From positions 54,172-118,171 of the forward strand of contig NZ_LIHP01000019.1 of NCBI RefSeq assembly GCF_001314605.1: 64,000 nt of DNA, in the 5' to 3' direction. The stretch comes from Marinobacter sp. HL-58. Lineage in GTDB: Bacteria; Pseudomonadota; Gammaproteobacteria; Pseudomonadales; Oleiphilaceae. The position numbers and the translations under genes are program-made. The notes beneath the pieces are model-generated. The model had not been told where the DNA came from and ran no database searches. It saw only the letters and a list, made by a program, of their open reading frames with translations. Shown here one piece after another: positions 18,914 through 28,473 of this stretch (position 1 is the first letter of the stretch; every line of letters begins with the position of its first letter).

Positions 18914-19528
18914 TCATGTCCCACCCAGAATACCGAACACCAGATGGCCTGCCAGCCCCAGCAGAACGACACCAAACAGACGTTCGAACCAGATAGCTTT
19001 GCGGCGCAACAGGTGAAGCCAGCGTTGGTTCGAGAACACCCAGGTGACGAACAGGTACCAGCTACCATCGATAACCATTGCAGTAGCCGCGTAGCCCAAC
19101 TTGGCGAGCATGCTGGTGTCGGTTCCCACCACCTGACTGAACAGGGCCAGGAAAAATACGGCGATCTTGGGGTTCAGAAGCACAACCAGGAAACCGTCCC
19201 GGGCGGCGCTTGCGGTTGTGGGGGCTTCCGGTAATGGTCCATCATCCCTGGGCCTGGCTAACAGACCCTTGGCGCCAAGCCATGCCAGATAGCCCGCACC
19301 ACCCCACTGCAGAACTGAAAATGCAAGCGGCGACGCAGTAATGATGGCAGCCAGGCCGAGGATACTGAGAAAGGCATAAACACCTACCCCCAGCCCATGG
19401 GCGACTGCCGTAACCATGCCGTTTCTACGGCCGCCGGTCAGCGTCTGTTTCAGCACAATAGCCAGAGACGGCCCGGGAGACATGGCCCCCAGAATGCATA
19501 TCGTGACAACTGTCAGCCAGGTAGCCAG
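18914..19528 (-). CDS. LysE-family translocator; probable CTG start
   Basis: A small inner-membrane exporter of the LysE/RhtB family with MSPGPSLAIVLKQTL and several hydrophobic helices. Family members export amino acids or related metabolites. The first ATG (19483) would delete most of the first helix. In frame upstream, CTG 19528 gives ATWLTVVTICILGAMSPG, completes that helix and has AGGAG exactly 8 bases before it; an in-frame TAG lies just beyond. I therefore prefer the CTG start. Substrate is unknown. Confidence 0.82.
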   Translation of the reverse strand: MATWLTVVTICILGAMSPGPSLAIVLKQTLTGGRRNGMVTAVAHGLGVGVYAFLSILGLAAIITASPLAFSVLQWGGAGYLAWLGAKGLLARPRDDGPLPEAPTTASAARDGFLVVLLNPKIAVFFLALFSQVVGTDTSMLAKLGYAATAMVIDGSWYLFVTWVFSNQRWLHLLRRKAIWFERLFGVVLLGLAGHLVFGILGGT

Positions 19529-19606
19529 ATCCTATTCTCCTATTGACCCTGTAGCCACTACGGGGTTTTAAATTATCGTATCCAGATCAACAACCGGAGT
19601 GCAGGA

Positions 19607-20503
19607 ATGAGTAAAGCGTGTGACGACCAGTGTAGCTGCGAAGTATCCGACCCGAAAAACACGCCCCCTTCCCAGAGTTCCGTGTCTTCTGCTGACTGGC
19701 TCAGCATCTACAAGGTGCCCAAAATGGACTGCCCGTCGGAAGAACGGATGATCCGTATGGTACTAGGTGGTTTCGACACCATCCAGGCGCTTTCATTCGA
19801 CTTGTCCGGCCGCACACTGGAAGTTCTCCATAATGGAGACGCCGACCCCATCACCCGGAAACTGGCAACGCTTGATCTGGGAGCCTCGCTGCAGGAGACC
19901 CGCGCGGCGGATTCGGAAGCTCTCAGCGCCGGCCTGTCCTCCAAAAGCGAACAGGCTGATGAATCGGGTACCCTGTGGATACTGCTGGCCATTAACGGCC
20001 TGATGTTCCTGATTGAGATGACGATGGGCCTGATTGCCCAGTCCGCAGGGCTCATTGCCGATTCCCTGGATATGTTTGCCGACGCAGCCGTGTACGGTCT
20101 CGCACTGTACGCCGTCGGCCATGGCGTTAGAATGCAGGTGCGGGCAGCCCATGTTGCCGGCATTCTCCAGCTCATTCTTGCACTCGGGGTGCTCGTTGAG
20201 GTGGGCAGGCGTTTTCTGTTCGGCAGTGAGCCCGAGTCACTCTGGATGATGGCGATCGCATTTGTGGCCCTTGTTGCCAATACCGTTTGCCTGCTGCTTA
20301 TTTACAGGCACCGGAATGGTGGTGCTCACATGAAGGCCAGCTGGATATTTTCAGCCAACGATGTGGTAATCAATCTGGGTGTTATCCTGGCCGGGGCGCT
20401 CGTTGCCTGGACCGGTTCCAATTACCCGGACCTGATTATCGGCGCCATTGTGGGCGCCATTGTATTGAATGGCGCCAGGCGCATCCTGGCGATCAAGGGG
20501 TAA
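19607..20503 (+). CDS. HMA-CDF fusion cation transporter
   Basis: A 298-residue protein. A Cys-rich N-terminus (CDDQCSCE) and an HMA-like segment with MDCPSEERMI precede a cation-diffusion-facilitator domain of about six membrane helices with SLDMFADAAVYGLALYAVG and SANDVVINLGVILAG, where the D/H-type metal site normally sits. It should export divalent metal ions from the cytoplasm. It is followed four bases later by the patatin gene on the same strand. Confidence 0.87.
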   Translation: MSKACDDQCSCEVSDPKNTPPSQSSVSSADWLSIYKVPKMDCPSEERMIRMVLGGFDTIQALSFDLSGRTLEVLHNGDADPITRKLATLDLGASLQETRAADSEALSAGLSSKSEQADESGTLWILLAINGLMFLIEMTMGLIAQSAGLIADSLDMFADAAVYGLALYAVGHGVRMQVRAAHVAGILQLILALGVLVEVGRRFLFGSEPESLWMMAIAFVALVANTVCLLLIYRHRNGGAHMKASWIFSANDVVINLGVILAGALVAWTGSNYPDLIIGAIVGAIVLNGARRILAIKG

Positions 20504-20507
20504 ACCA

Positions 20508-21380
20508 ATGTTATCTGCTCTTGTTGTGGAAGGGGGCGCCATGCGCGGCATATTTGCGGCGGGCGTTCTCGATTCGTTCCTTGAACACCACTACCAGCCG
20601 TTTTCGCGCGCCTATGGCGTATCAGCTGGCGCCACCAATCTGATTGGCTATCTGGCGGGAGATCATGGACGTAACCACAAAATCATCACCGGCCATGCCT
20701 GCCAACCGGATTTTATTGACTGGAAACGGTTTGCGCGGGGAGGACATCTGTGTGATGTGCACTGGCTCTGGCGACAGTCCTTCAGCGACATCCCACTGAA
20801 TCTGGAAAACTATCTGTCTGGAGCGACAGAACTGTGGGTTGTGACAACCTCGGCCAGAACCGGGCAAGCGCATTACTACCGGATGGATGAAAGCAATATG
20901 CACGACGTGCTGACCGCTTCCTGCGCCATACCTATCGCCTACCGGGATTATCCGATGGTAGGTGGTGAGCCCATGACCGACGGAGGTGTGGCTGACGCCA
21001 TTCCGGTTTTCAAAGCCTATGAGGACGGCGCCCGAGACATTACCGTGGTGCTGTCACGCCCGCCCGGCTACCGCAAGAAACCACCAAGGTTCCCTTCCGT
21101 ACCCAAACGGATATTCAGGGAATATCCAGCGTTGTCCGAGGCCACATTGCTTCGCTCAGAGCGCTACAACGCAACCCTGGAATTCATCCAGAACCCGCCT
21201 GAAGATTGCCACATCCGTGTGATTGCGCCACCGGAAGATTTTCCGGTAGGCCGCCTGACACGCAAACCGGCCCTGCTGGAACTTGGTTACCGGCAGGGCC
21301 ACGAAGCGGGGCTCAATTATCTGAATTCAATCTCGCCATCATTGACCACCGGAACCACGCCTGCGCCAGCAGTGCCGTAA
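20508..21380 (+). CDS. Patatin-like phospholipase
   Basis: About 290 residues. The oxyanion loop EGGAMRG (8-14), nucleophile elbow GVSAG with S39 and the catalytic DGG with D158 define a Ser-Asp patatin lipid hydrolase. The start at ATG 20508 puts EGG close to the N-terminus, as usual; an in-frame upstream ATG at 20469 lies within the transporter gene. It has no signal peptide, so it is a cytoplasmic member of the YjjU/RssA type. It likely cleaves acyl chains from membrane lipids. Confidence 0.9.
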   Translation: MLSALVVEGGAMRGIFAAGVLDSFLEHHYQPFSRAYGVSAGATNLIGYLAGDHGRNHKIITGHACQPDFIDWKRFARGGHLCDVHWLWRQSFSDIPLNLENYLSGATELWVVTTSARTGQAHYYRMDESNMHDVLTASCAIPIAYRDYPMVGGEPMTDGGVADAIPVFKAYEDGARDITVVLSRPPGYRKKPPRFPSVPKRIFREYPALSEATLLRSERYNATLEFIQNPPEDCHIRVIAPPEDFPVGRLTRKPALLELGYRQGHEAGLNYLNSISPSLTTGTTPAPAVP

Positions 21381-21434
21381 TTTGAGGCCTATTGCTATGC
21401 CTGCTTGAAGGGTTGTTGGCCTTCAAGCGCGCTA

Positions 21435-21737
21435 TCAAACCGGCCCATTATCAATCGCAGACAGCGCTTCGTTTACCCGGAACAGCTTTCCATTCACCTC
21501 CGGAATTCCGAAACCCTTCAACCTGGCTGTGTGCTTCTCCAGGTAGGCTCTGGCGCTGGCTTCATCCTCAAACAGGTAAATACCACCTGCTTCCTTGGTG
21601 TCCGGATTTTCCGTCCAGACCTTCCAGATAAAGCCGGGCTCCTGTGCGATGGACTCGGCAAGTTCCTTCATGGCATTAGTCATATCTCTGCCAAAGGGCC
21701 CGGGAAAGGCAAAATCAACCTGCAATAGGGTTTTCAT
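21435..21737 (-). CDS. ydhR: YdhR-like monooxygenase-fold protein
   Basis: A 100-residue protein starting [16 protein letters not shown], with [20 protein letters not shown] and [19 protein letters not shown]. This matches the YdhR family, a dimeric alpha-beta barrel fold related to monooxygenases of aromatic metabolism. Its reaction is not established. The ten residues before this Met in the open frame lack a ribosome site. Confidence 0.85.
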   Translation of the reverse strand: MKTLLQVDFAFPGPFGRDMTNAMKELAESIAQEPGFIWKVWTENPDTKEAGGIYLFEDEASARAYLEKHTARLKGFGIPEVNGKLFRVNEALSAIDNGPV

Positions 21738-21931
21738 AGCAGCCTCCTGTTTCACATCAGCATACACCCACGCATCATCTTGACCCTGCGCTGGCTCAGT
21801 TTACTGGGTTCGATCATGTTATGTACTTATTCCAGACCGGCAAGATCATCAGGGGGGCGACCAGTGAACAGACCGATTATTACCACTACCGTACTGCTTT
21901 CGATTCTTTCCATGCCGGGGCAATAACCGCC

Positions 21932-23548
21932 TCATTTCTGATCAAGCCGGAACTGCTCGATCGCTTTTCTCAGAGTTTCCGCCATAGCCAGCAGGTCACT
22001 GGCTATCCGGGCGGTTTCCCGGGCATCTCCGGAGGTCTGCTCCGCTGAGCGGCTGATTTCAATCACGTTGTGATTGATGGACTCGGAAACCTCGCTCTGC
22101 TCGTTGGCGGCACTTTCCATTTCCTGGTTGAGATCGGTAATTTCACGCACCGCACTGGCTATGGTCTGCAGTTCCGATTCCACGTTCAGTATCGCCTGCA
22201 CCTGTTGCTCTGCCATTTCAGAGGCATGGCGCATGGTGGCCACGCAGTCCACCACTTCGCCCTTGAGGCCATTGATGGTCTTGCGGATTTCTTCGGTGGA
22301 ATCCTGGGTACGCGAGGCAAGCGCCCGTACCTCGTCCGCCACCACAGAGAACCCGCGGCCATGTTCACCGGCCCTTGCCGCTTCTATGGCAGCATTCAGC
22401 GCAAGCAGATTGGTCTGGTCGGCGATATTGGAGATGACCTCCAGCATGTCGGTCATCTGGCTGGTGCGTTCATCCAGCTGCTGAATACGCTGGGCGCCAC
22501 TTTGTACTTCGGTGTTCAGTGCCTCTATGCCCTCAACGGCGTTGCGGGCAAGGGTCTCGCCCTTGTTGGCGGAATCCGCGGTGTCGGCGGATTTGCGGGT
22601 GGTGTTGACGGCATTTTCCCGCACCTGAACCGCCGAGGCGGCCATTTCGGTGGTGGCGCTGGCTACCTGGTCGGTGTTGTCTCGCTGAGCCAGTACTTCA
22701 CGCTCGGTGGTTTCGGCTTTGCCGGCAATACTGCGGGCGGCCTGCTCTACACGGCCGGCGTTGTCCATCACCGTATTCATGCTCTCGCGGATTCTGGCCA
22801 TCATGCGGTTGAAAGCACGGGCGACTGAACCGATTTCATCATCGCGGGACACATCCAGCTCGATGGTCAGGTCGGAGTTGGCGGCAATGGTTTCCATGCT
22901 GTCGTGAAGCCGGCGCAAACGGGAGGTCACCAGCTTTCCCAGAACCGCTGCGGTCATGAAGAACGCCAGCACAAAAATCACAACCTGGATGCCGCCGCTG
23001 GTCAGAAGCTGTTGTTGCAGGCGCGCGTCCCCTTCCGCCAGTGAGTAATCAACCCGGATGGCGCCCAGAATTTCCCCCTCGCTGGCCTGATGACAGCCCA
23101 GGCAGTTCACTCCCTGGTAATCCTCCATGGCCCGGACTGGCTCGATCAGCGTGTAGACCCGCCCGTCTTCCCCATCCGAAACCTGCTCGACACGCTCACC
23201 ACTTAAAGCTTTAGCTTCCAGCTCGCCGCGGGTCTGCTCGTCATCATCGCCCGAGCCGAACATTTCATTCAGCTGTTCACTGCGGATAACCCGCACATCA
23301 AGAACATCTTCCGGCGCAGTGGCCTTCTCCCTGAGCATCTGGCGATTGTTGATGGTGCCGGTAACCATCATGGTATTGAGCGCGTCAAAGTAGGACTTGG
23401 ACAGGCCCTCGACATACCGCCCGGTATAGTCCTCAAGATGCTGGCGCTGGGAGTGATTGCCATACAGCAGGGTAAGAACAAGGATGAGGGAAAAGGCGCC
23501 CGCAAGGGCAAACAGCAAAACAAAACGGATGGACTGGTTTTTTCTCAT
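21932..23548 (-). CDS. Methyl-accepting chemotaxis protein with c-type haem sensor domain
   Basis: A 538-residue membrane receptor with an N-terminal helix (about 9-29), a periplasmic domain (about 30-183), a second helix (about 184-205), a HAMP domain and a methyl-accepting signalling domain with the hairpin tip ISNIADQTNLLALNAAIEAA. The periplasmic part contains NCLGCHQ, with C149, C152 and H153, a classic CXXCH covalent-haem motif, in a Tll0287-like sensor. The receptor probably senses redox state, oxygen or a gas. No che genes are nearby, so it feeds a distant pathway. Confidence 0.92.
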   Translation of the reverse strand: MRKNQSIRFVLLFALAGAFSLILVLTLLYGNHSQRQHLEDYTGRYVEGLSKSYFDALNTMMVTGTINNRQMLREKATAPEDVLDVRVIRSEQLNEMFGSGDDDEQTRGELEAKALSGERVEQVSDGEDGRVYTLIEPVRAMEDYQGVNCLGCHQASEGEILGAIRVDYSLAEGDARLQQQLLTSGGIQVVIFVLAFFMTAAVLGKLVTSRLRRLHDSMETIAANSDLTIELDVSRDDEIGSVARAFNRMMARIRESMNTVMDNAGRVEQAARSIAGKAETTEREVLAQRDNTDQVASATTEMAASAVQVRENAVNTTRKSADTADSANKGETLARNAVEGIEALNTEVQSGAQRIQQLDERTSQMTDMLEVISNIADQTNLLALNAAIEAARAGEHGRGFSVVADEVRALASRTQDSTEEIRKTINGLKGEVVDCVATMRHASEMAEQQVQAILNVESELQTIASAVREITDLNQEMESAANEQSEVSESINHNVIEISRSAEQTSGDARETARIASDLLAMAETLRKAIEQFRLDQK

Positions 23549-23767
23549 AACAGCTCAGCTACGGAAAATGCAGGAATCAGTGATGCCCGGTTACGGGTGA
23601 TGGGTAACCAGAGGGAACTTTAAATCACCGGGGATAAAGGTTTCATGATCCAGATCAGATGGCAGGCAATGACTCTTCCGACGATTCCACTCACCAGTGG
23701 CCCGCTTTGTGCTTAAGCAGAGACAATCGTCAAAATTTCTTCGGTGACCGCGGGAGGGGAAAGAGCC

Positions 23768-24421
23768 ATGTCGCTGCTTACATCGCTGATCAAAGCCAGT
23801 ACCCAGTTCCAGCAGGCCATGGAAAAACGCCCGTCGTCTGCGCCGGGCAACACTGCCGCAAAGCCTGCAGCGCCAGAGCCACCGGCTTCCGCCACCGATG
23901 ACCGTTTCACTCTTTCAGAGCGGGCCAGTTCCGAGGCCGCGCGCCCTAAATCCGCCAGGCTCTCAATGGCGGAATACAGGCAAACCGTCGGGCAGGACCT
24001 TGCCTATATGCGGGAAACGCTGCGGCACAAACTTGCCGAGTACAAACTCAACCCGGCAACCAGCGTGGAAGTGTCAAAGGATAACGCTGGCAAGATCAGC
24101 CTGTCATCGGGAATGCCGGAACAGACCCGGGCCCGTATCGAGCAGGATCTGAATAACAGCAAACCGTTCCGGGAAGCATTCAGCCGGCTCAGCGCCAGCG
24201 AACCCACCCTGCATTTCGTGGACAACGCGCTGAAGCTGAACAAGGCCTATGGTGTGAATAACTCACTGCTGGACACCCTTGTCAGCGACAACCAGCAGTT
24301 CAACGGTCTGCAGGACCTCGCCCACCGCTATGACAGCATGCGCCAGACCGTCAGCAGCGATCAGGCCACCGGCTATTCAGACCGCAGGAACTTTGCTCTC
24401 AGCCTGAATACCCGGGCCTGA
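23768..24421 (+). CDS. Unrecognised helical protein of 217 residues
   Basis: Starts MSLLTSLIKASTQFQQAMEK. It is mostly predicted helical with an Ala/Pro-rich linker (AAKPAAPEPPASATDD) near residue 40, no signal peptide and no membrane span. I do not recognise a family. An in-frame ATG eight codons upstream is a weaker choice, because GAGGGGAAAGA precedes the one chosen. It ends 5 bp before the convergent yciO gene. Confidence 0.6.
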   Translation: MSLLTSLIKASTQFQQAMEKRPSSAPGNTAAKPAAPEPPASATDDRFTLSERASSEAARPKSARLSMAEYRQTVGQDLAYMRETLRHKLAEYKLNPATSVEVSKDNAGKISLSSGMPEQTRARIEQDLNNSKPFREAFSRLSASEPTLHFVDNALKLNKAYGVNNSLLDTLVSDNQQFNGLQDLAHRYDSMRQTVSSDQATGYSDRRNFALSLNTRA

Positions 24422-24426
24422 TCCCG

Positions 24427-25050
24427 TCAGACCCGGAAAGGTTCCGGATCGCCCTTGCCCACACGGGTCACTTCCGGCGCGGGTCCGGTCATATTGACCA
24501 CGGTGGTCGCCTCCAGGCCGCAGAAGCCGCCATCGATGATCAGATCCAGTTCATGCTCCAGGGCATCCCGGATATCCTCCGGGTCGGTCATCGGGTCTTC
24601 TTCCCCCGGCAGAATCAGCGTACTGCTCATGATAGGTTCACCCAGTTCCGCCAGCAGCGCCTGCACGATGGCGTTGTCCGGAACCCGCATCCCAATGGTT
24701 TTACGCTTGGGGTGCAGCAGGCGCCTTGGCACCTCACTGGTGGCATCCAGGATAAATGTGTAGGCCCCCGGGGTGAACGTTTTCAGCAGGCGGTACTGGG
24801 TGTTATCCACCTTGGCAAACACACCGATATCGGAAAGATCCCGGCACATCAGGGTGAAGTTGTGCTTGTCATCCAGCTTACGGATGCGCTTGATCCGGTC
24901 TGCCGCCTGCTTGTCATCCAACTGGCAGCCAATGGCATAGGCTGAGTCCGTGGGGTACACAATCACCCCACCCCGGCGCAGAATATCCACGGCCTGGTTG
25001 ATCAGGCGTTTTTGGGGCGATACCGGGTGAATCTGGAAAAACTGGCTCAT
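24427..25050 (-). CDS. yciO: YciO-type Sua5/TsaC-fold protein
   Basis: A 207-residue protein starting MSQFFQIHPVSPQKRLINQ, with GGVIVYPTDSAYAIGC (the Sua5/YrdC nucleotide-binding loop), KHNFTLMCRDLSDIG, GAYTFILDA and LHPKRKTIGMRVPDN. YciO belongs to the threonylcarbamoyl-adenylate synthase fold. Its true substrate is less clear than TsaC's. The start ATG overlaps the bolA stop as ATGA, which sets the start and shows translational coupling. Confidence 0.9.
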   Translation of the reverse strand: MSQFFQIHPVSPQKRLINQAVDILRRGGVIVYPTDSAYAIGCQLDDKQAADRIKRIRKLDDKHNFTLMCRDLSDIGVFAKVDNTQYRLLKTFTPGAYTFILDATSEVPRRLLHPKRKTIGMRVPDNAIVQALLAELGEPIMSSTLILPGEEDPMTDPEDIRDALEHELDLIIDGGFCGLEATTVVNMTGPAPEVTRVGKGDPEPFRV

Positions 25051-25391
25051 TCGCCACCTCCCTGGGCAAAGGCCGGATCCTTCTTCGAGCCACCCATGCA
25101 GTTCGGTGATTCCGGTGCTTCCTGGCCAGACGCTTCCCATTCCTGAGGCGAGTACACGTGAAGCGCCAGTGCATGCACGCCCCCGGCCATTTCCTCGGCC
25201 AGTACGCGGTAGATGGACTGGTGCCGTTTCACCTTGCCCTGCCCCTCGAATTCCGGTGCCACCAGGGTCACCTTGAAGTGGGTTTCCGAATTCGGGGGCA
25301 CGTTATGTTTGTGGCTCTCGTTCTCAACCATCAGATGCTGGCTGTCGAAAGCATTTGCGAGCTTTTGCTCAATGGCTTGTTGTAAAGACAT
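25047..25391 (-). CDS. bolA: BolA-family protein
   Basis: A 114-residue BolA-fold protein with ENESHKHNVPPNSETHFKVTLVAPEFEGQ and VKRHQSIYRVLAEEM, including the conserved His residues used for Fe-S binding with monothiol glutaredoxins. BolA proteins act in iron-sulfur cofactor trafficking and stress response. It has a C-terminal Ser/Gly-rich extension of about 20 residues. The next gene, yciO, starts within its stop codon. Confidence 0.9.
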   Translation of the reverse strand: MSLQQAIEQKLANAFDSQHLMVENESHKHNVPPNSETHFKVTLVAPEFEGQGKVKRHQSIYRVLAEEMAGGVHALALHVYSPQEWEASGQEAPESPNCMGGSKKDPAFAQGGGE

Positions 25392-25514
25392 AAACAGGCC
25401 TGCTCCTGATTGAATGTGTTACGGAACAGTCTACTACACGTAGCGCTGTGTTACCTTGACAGGATCGGGACAAAGCGCCATCTTCCACCCCCAGCCGAAA
25501 ACTGCTTCCGACTT

Positions 25515-27680
25515 ATGCGCCTATATATTGCTGAAAAACCAAGCCTGGGCCGTGCTATTGCCGCCGCGCTTCCCGCCCCCCATCAGAAGGGCACGGGCTG
25601 GATTCGCTGTGGCGAGGGAAGCAATGCCTGCACCGTCAGCTGGTGCATCGGCCACCTGCTGGAACCGGCAGAGCCTGGCCAGTACGACCCTCGCTGGAAG
25701 AAATGGCGCCAGGAAGATCTGCCCCTGTTTCCCGGACGCTGGGAAGTGCATCCCAAGGACAGCGTGCGCCAGCAACTGAACGTACTTGAGTCCCTGATCC
25801 GCAAGGCAGACACCATTATCCACGCCGGCGACCCGGACCGGGAAGGGCAACTGCTGGTGGATGAGGTGATCCGATACGCCGGCGCCACCTGCCCCGTGCA
25901 GCGCATCCTGATCAATGACCTGACACCCGCCGCCGTGGCCAGGGCCATCGACAGCCCCAGGGATAACCGGGAATTCCGGCGTCTCTCCCATTCCGCCCTG
26001 GCCCGTCAGCGGGCCGACTGGCTGTATGGCATCAACCTCACCCGTTTTTACACCCTCTCTTATCAGCAGCAGGGTGAACAGGGTGTGTACTCGGTGGGGC
26101 GGGTACAAACGCCGGTGCTGGGGCTGGTGGTGGAGCGTGACAACACCATTGAGAATTTCACGCCCAGGCCCTTTTTCCGGATTCTGGCGCACTGCCATGG
26201 CGTGGATGAAGAGGCAGACCCACAAAGCTTTGCAGCACGGTGGCAGCCAGCGGAAGAATACCGCCAGTACCTGGACGAAGACGACCGGCTGCTGGACGGC
26301 GATGTGGCCCGGCAGATTGCCAACGCCGTGGAAGGCCGGCCGGGAAAGGTCACCGAAGCCCGCTTTCGGGACCGCAACGAGGCGCCTCCCCTGCCGCTGT
26401 CGCTCTCAGCGTTGCAGATAGAGGCCGGGCGACTGTTCCGCATGGGCGCGAAAGATGTCCTGGATACCGCCCAGAACCTGTACGAACGCCACCAGTTGAT
26501 CACCTATCCCCGGTCGGACTGCCGGTACCTGCCCGAGGGGCACTTCGACCAGCGCCAGAAAGTACTGCAGGCCATTGGCAAGGTTGCCTCCGGCCTGGCG
26601 CCTGCCTGTGAGGCAGCGGACCTTAATCGCCGCACCGACGCATGGGATGACAAGAAAGTGGATGCCCACCACGCCATCATCCCCACCGCCCGGCAGGCCC
26701 CATCCGGGCGGCTGAGCGAAGCGGAACAGAACATCTACGGGCTGATCAGCCGGTATTACCTGATGCAGTTCAGCCCCGACGCCATTCACCGGGAAGGCAA
26801 GCTGGCGATCAGTATTGGCGAGCATGGCTTCAAGGCCACTGAAACAGCGATTGTGCAGGCGGGCTGGAAAGACCTGGAAATCCGCCAGCGGGAAGGCCGG
26901 CAGGAAGCTGCCAGGCCACCCCTGCCACGCCTGGGCAAAGGCGACCCGATACTGTGTGACTCGGTGGAAATCGCCGAGCGCAAAACCCAGCCGCCGCAGT
27001 ATTTCACCGATGCCACACTGCTCTCGGCAATGACCAACATCGCCCGGTTTGTAAGCGACCCGGAGCTGCGCAAGACCCTGCGGGAAACCGATGGCCTGGG
27101 TACCGAGGCAACCCGGGCGGCCATTATTGATACCCTCTTTCGCCGCGACTACCTGTACCGGGATAAACGCCACATCCGCTCCACACCCAAGGGCAAGGCA
27201 CTGATCGAGGCCCTGCCGGGGCCCATCAGCAAACCGGATATGACGGCGATATGGGAAGCAACCCTGGAAAGTATCCGCCGGGGCGAAGGCAACCCGAAAC
27301 AGTTTATCGAGGACCTGAAGGAACAGATTCGCGGGTTTATCAACACTCCGGGCCCGGAAGCCGAGGCCACGCCTCTTTCGGAGGGCCAACCCCACTGCCC
27401 GAAATGCCGGGCCCCGATGCGAAAGCGAGAGGGCAAGTTCGGCGCCTTCCACGCCTGCACCCGCTTTCCGGACTGCAAGGGCACGCGGCCCATCGAAGAT
27501 AACGTGCCTGAAGACGGCACCAGCAGCAAACCGGTGCCCTGCCCCCACTGTTTTTCACCGCTGGTGCGCAGAAAAGGTAAAAACGGCTGGTTCTGGGGCT
27601 GCAGTAATTTCCCCGGCTGCCGACAAACAGTAGACGACGACAACGGAAAGCCTGCGCTCCGTTTACGCAATACTACATAA
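25515..27680 (+). CDS. topB: DNA topoisomerase III
   Basis: A type IA topoisomerase of 721 residues from ATG 25515. The TOPRIM domain shows YIAEKPSLGRAIA and HAGDPDREGQLLVDEV. The active-site tyrosine is Y331 in LITYPRSDCRYLP. Two C-terminal zinc-finger topoisomerase modules follow (CPKCRAPM...CTRFPDC and CPHCFSPL...CSNFPGC). Topo III relaxes and decatenates DNA via transient single-strand breaks. The open frame starts 35 codons earlier, but these residues are not family-like. Confidence 0.95.
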   Translation: MRLYIAEKPSLGRAIAAALPAPHQKGTGWIRCGEGSNACTVSWCIGHLLEPAEPGQYDPRWKKWRQEDLPLFPGRWEVHPKDSVRQQLNVLESLIRKADTIIHAGDPDREGQLLVDEVIRYAGATCPVQRILINDLTPAAVARAIDSPRDNREFRRLSHSALARQRADWLYGINLTRFYTLSYQQQGEQGVYSVGRVQTPVLGLVVERDNTIENFTPRPFFRILAHCHGVDEEADPQSFAARWQPAEEYRQYLDEDDRLLDGDVARQIANAVEGRPGKVTEARFRDRNEAPPLPLSLSALQIEAGRLFRMGAKDVLDTAQNLYERHQLITYPRSDCRYLPEGHFDQRQKVLQAIGKVASGLAPACEAADLNRRTDAWDDKKVDAHHAIIPTARQAPSGRLSEAEQNIYGLISRYYLMQFSPDAIHREGKLAISIGEHGFKATETAIVQAGWKDLEIRQREGRQEAARPPLPRLGKGDPILCDSVEIAERKTQPPQYFTDATLLSAMTNIARFVSDPELRKTLRETDGLGTEATRAAIIDTLFRRDYLYRDKRHIRSTPKGKALIEALPGPISKPDMTAIWEATLESIRRGEGNPKQFIEDLKEQIRGFINTPGPEAEATPLSEGQPHCPKCRAPMRKREGKFGAFHACTRFPDCKGTRPIEDNVPEDGTSSKPVPCPHCFSPLVRRKGKNGWFWGCSNFPGCRQTVDDDNGKPALRLRNTT

Positions 27681-27746
27681 CGACACTGTAGTGAAATTGC
27701 AGATTTGTAATAATGTGACGTGGTTTTTAATGTCAGGAGACGTTTA

Positions 27747-28472
27747 ATGCGTATCGCTTTGCTTGAGGACGAAACTGAACAGGCACAGCACATTCAGTCG
27801 ATCCTGTCTGAACGCGGGCACCACTGTGACAGCTTTCCCTCGGGCCAGTCTTTTCTGAGTGCCGTGCTCCACCGCAGTTATGATCTGCTGGTGATGGACT
27901 GGCAGATTCCTGACATGACCGGCATCGATGTACTGGAACATGTGCGTGCCCAGCTTAACTGGCAGATACCGGTGGTATTCCTGACCCAGCGCGACAGCGA
28001 AGCTGATATTGTGCGGGCACTGGATGCCGGTGCCGACGACTATCTCTCCAAGCCGGCCCGGGAAGCGGAGCTGGTGGCACGCATCAACGCCCTGGCCCGC
28101 CGCACCAACCCGGATAACGAGAAAGAAGTGCTGGTGTACGGCCCGTTTGAAATCAATACCCAGTCACGGACCATCGCACTTCATGGTGAGGTGCTGACCC
28201 TCACCGACAAAGACTTCGACCTGACCCTGTTCCTGTTCCAGAACCAGGGCCGTCTGCTGACCCGGGAAATGCTCCTTGAGCGTGTCTGGGGCCTGGCTCG
28301 CGACATCAACACCCGTACAGTGGACACCCACATGAGCCGACTGCGGCGCAGGCTTGGCCTGAACCCCGAGAATGGGTTCCGGATCAAGACCATCTATCAG
28401 CGGGGCTACCGCCTCGAAGCCATGAAGGCCTCCGGCCCGGATGCACACGCAGTTGCCGCGGAACAGGCCTGA
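27747..28472 (+). CDS. OmpR/PhoB-type response regulator
   Basis: A 241-residue two-domain regulator with receiver acidic residues EDE (7-9), phospho-acceptor D51 in LLVMDWQIPD, and a conserved Lys in DDYLSKPA. It continues with a winged-helix domain ending VDTHMSRLRRRLGL and IKTIYQRGYRLE. A CAGGAG ribosome site precedes the ATG. One base separates it from the FecR-LysM gene, and the CHASE2 kinase follows, so these three make one signalling operon. Confidence 0.92.
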   Translation: MRIALLEDETEQAQHIQSILSERGHHCDSFPSGQSFLSAVLHRSYDLLVMDWQIPDMTGIDVLEHVRAQLNWQIPVVFLTQRDSEADIVRALDAGADDYLSKPAREAELVARINALARRTNPDNEKEVLVYGPFEINTQSRTIALHGEVLTLTDKDFDLTLFLFQNQGRLLTREMLLERVWGLARDINTRTVDTHMSRLRRRLGLNPENGFRIKTIYQRGYRLEAMKASGPDAHAVAAEQA

Positions 28473-28473
28473 G

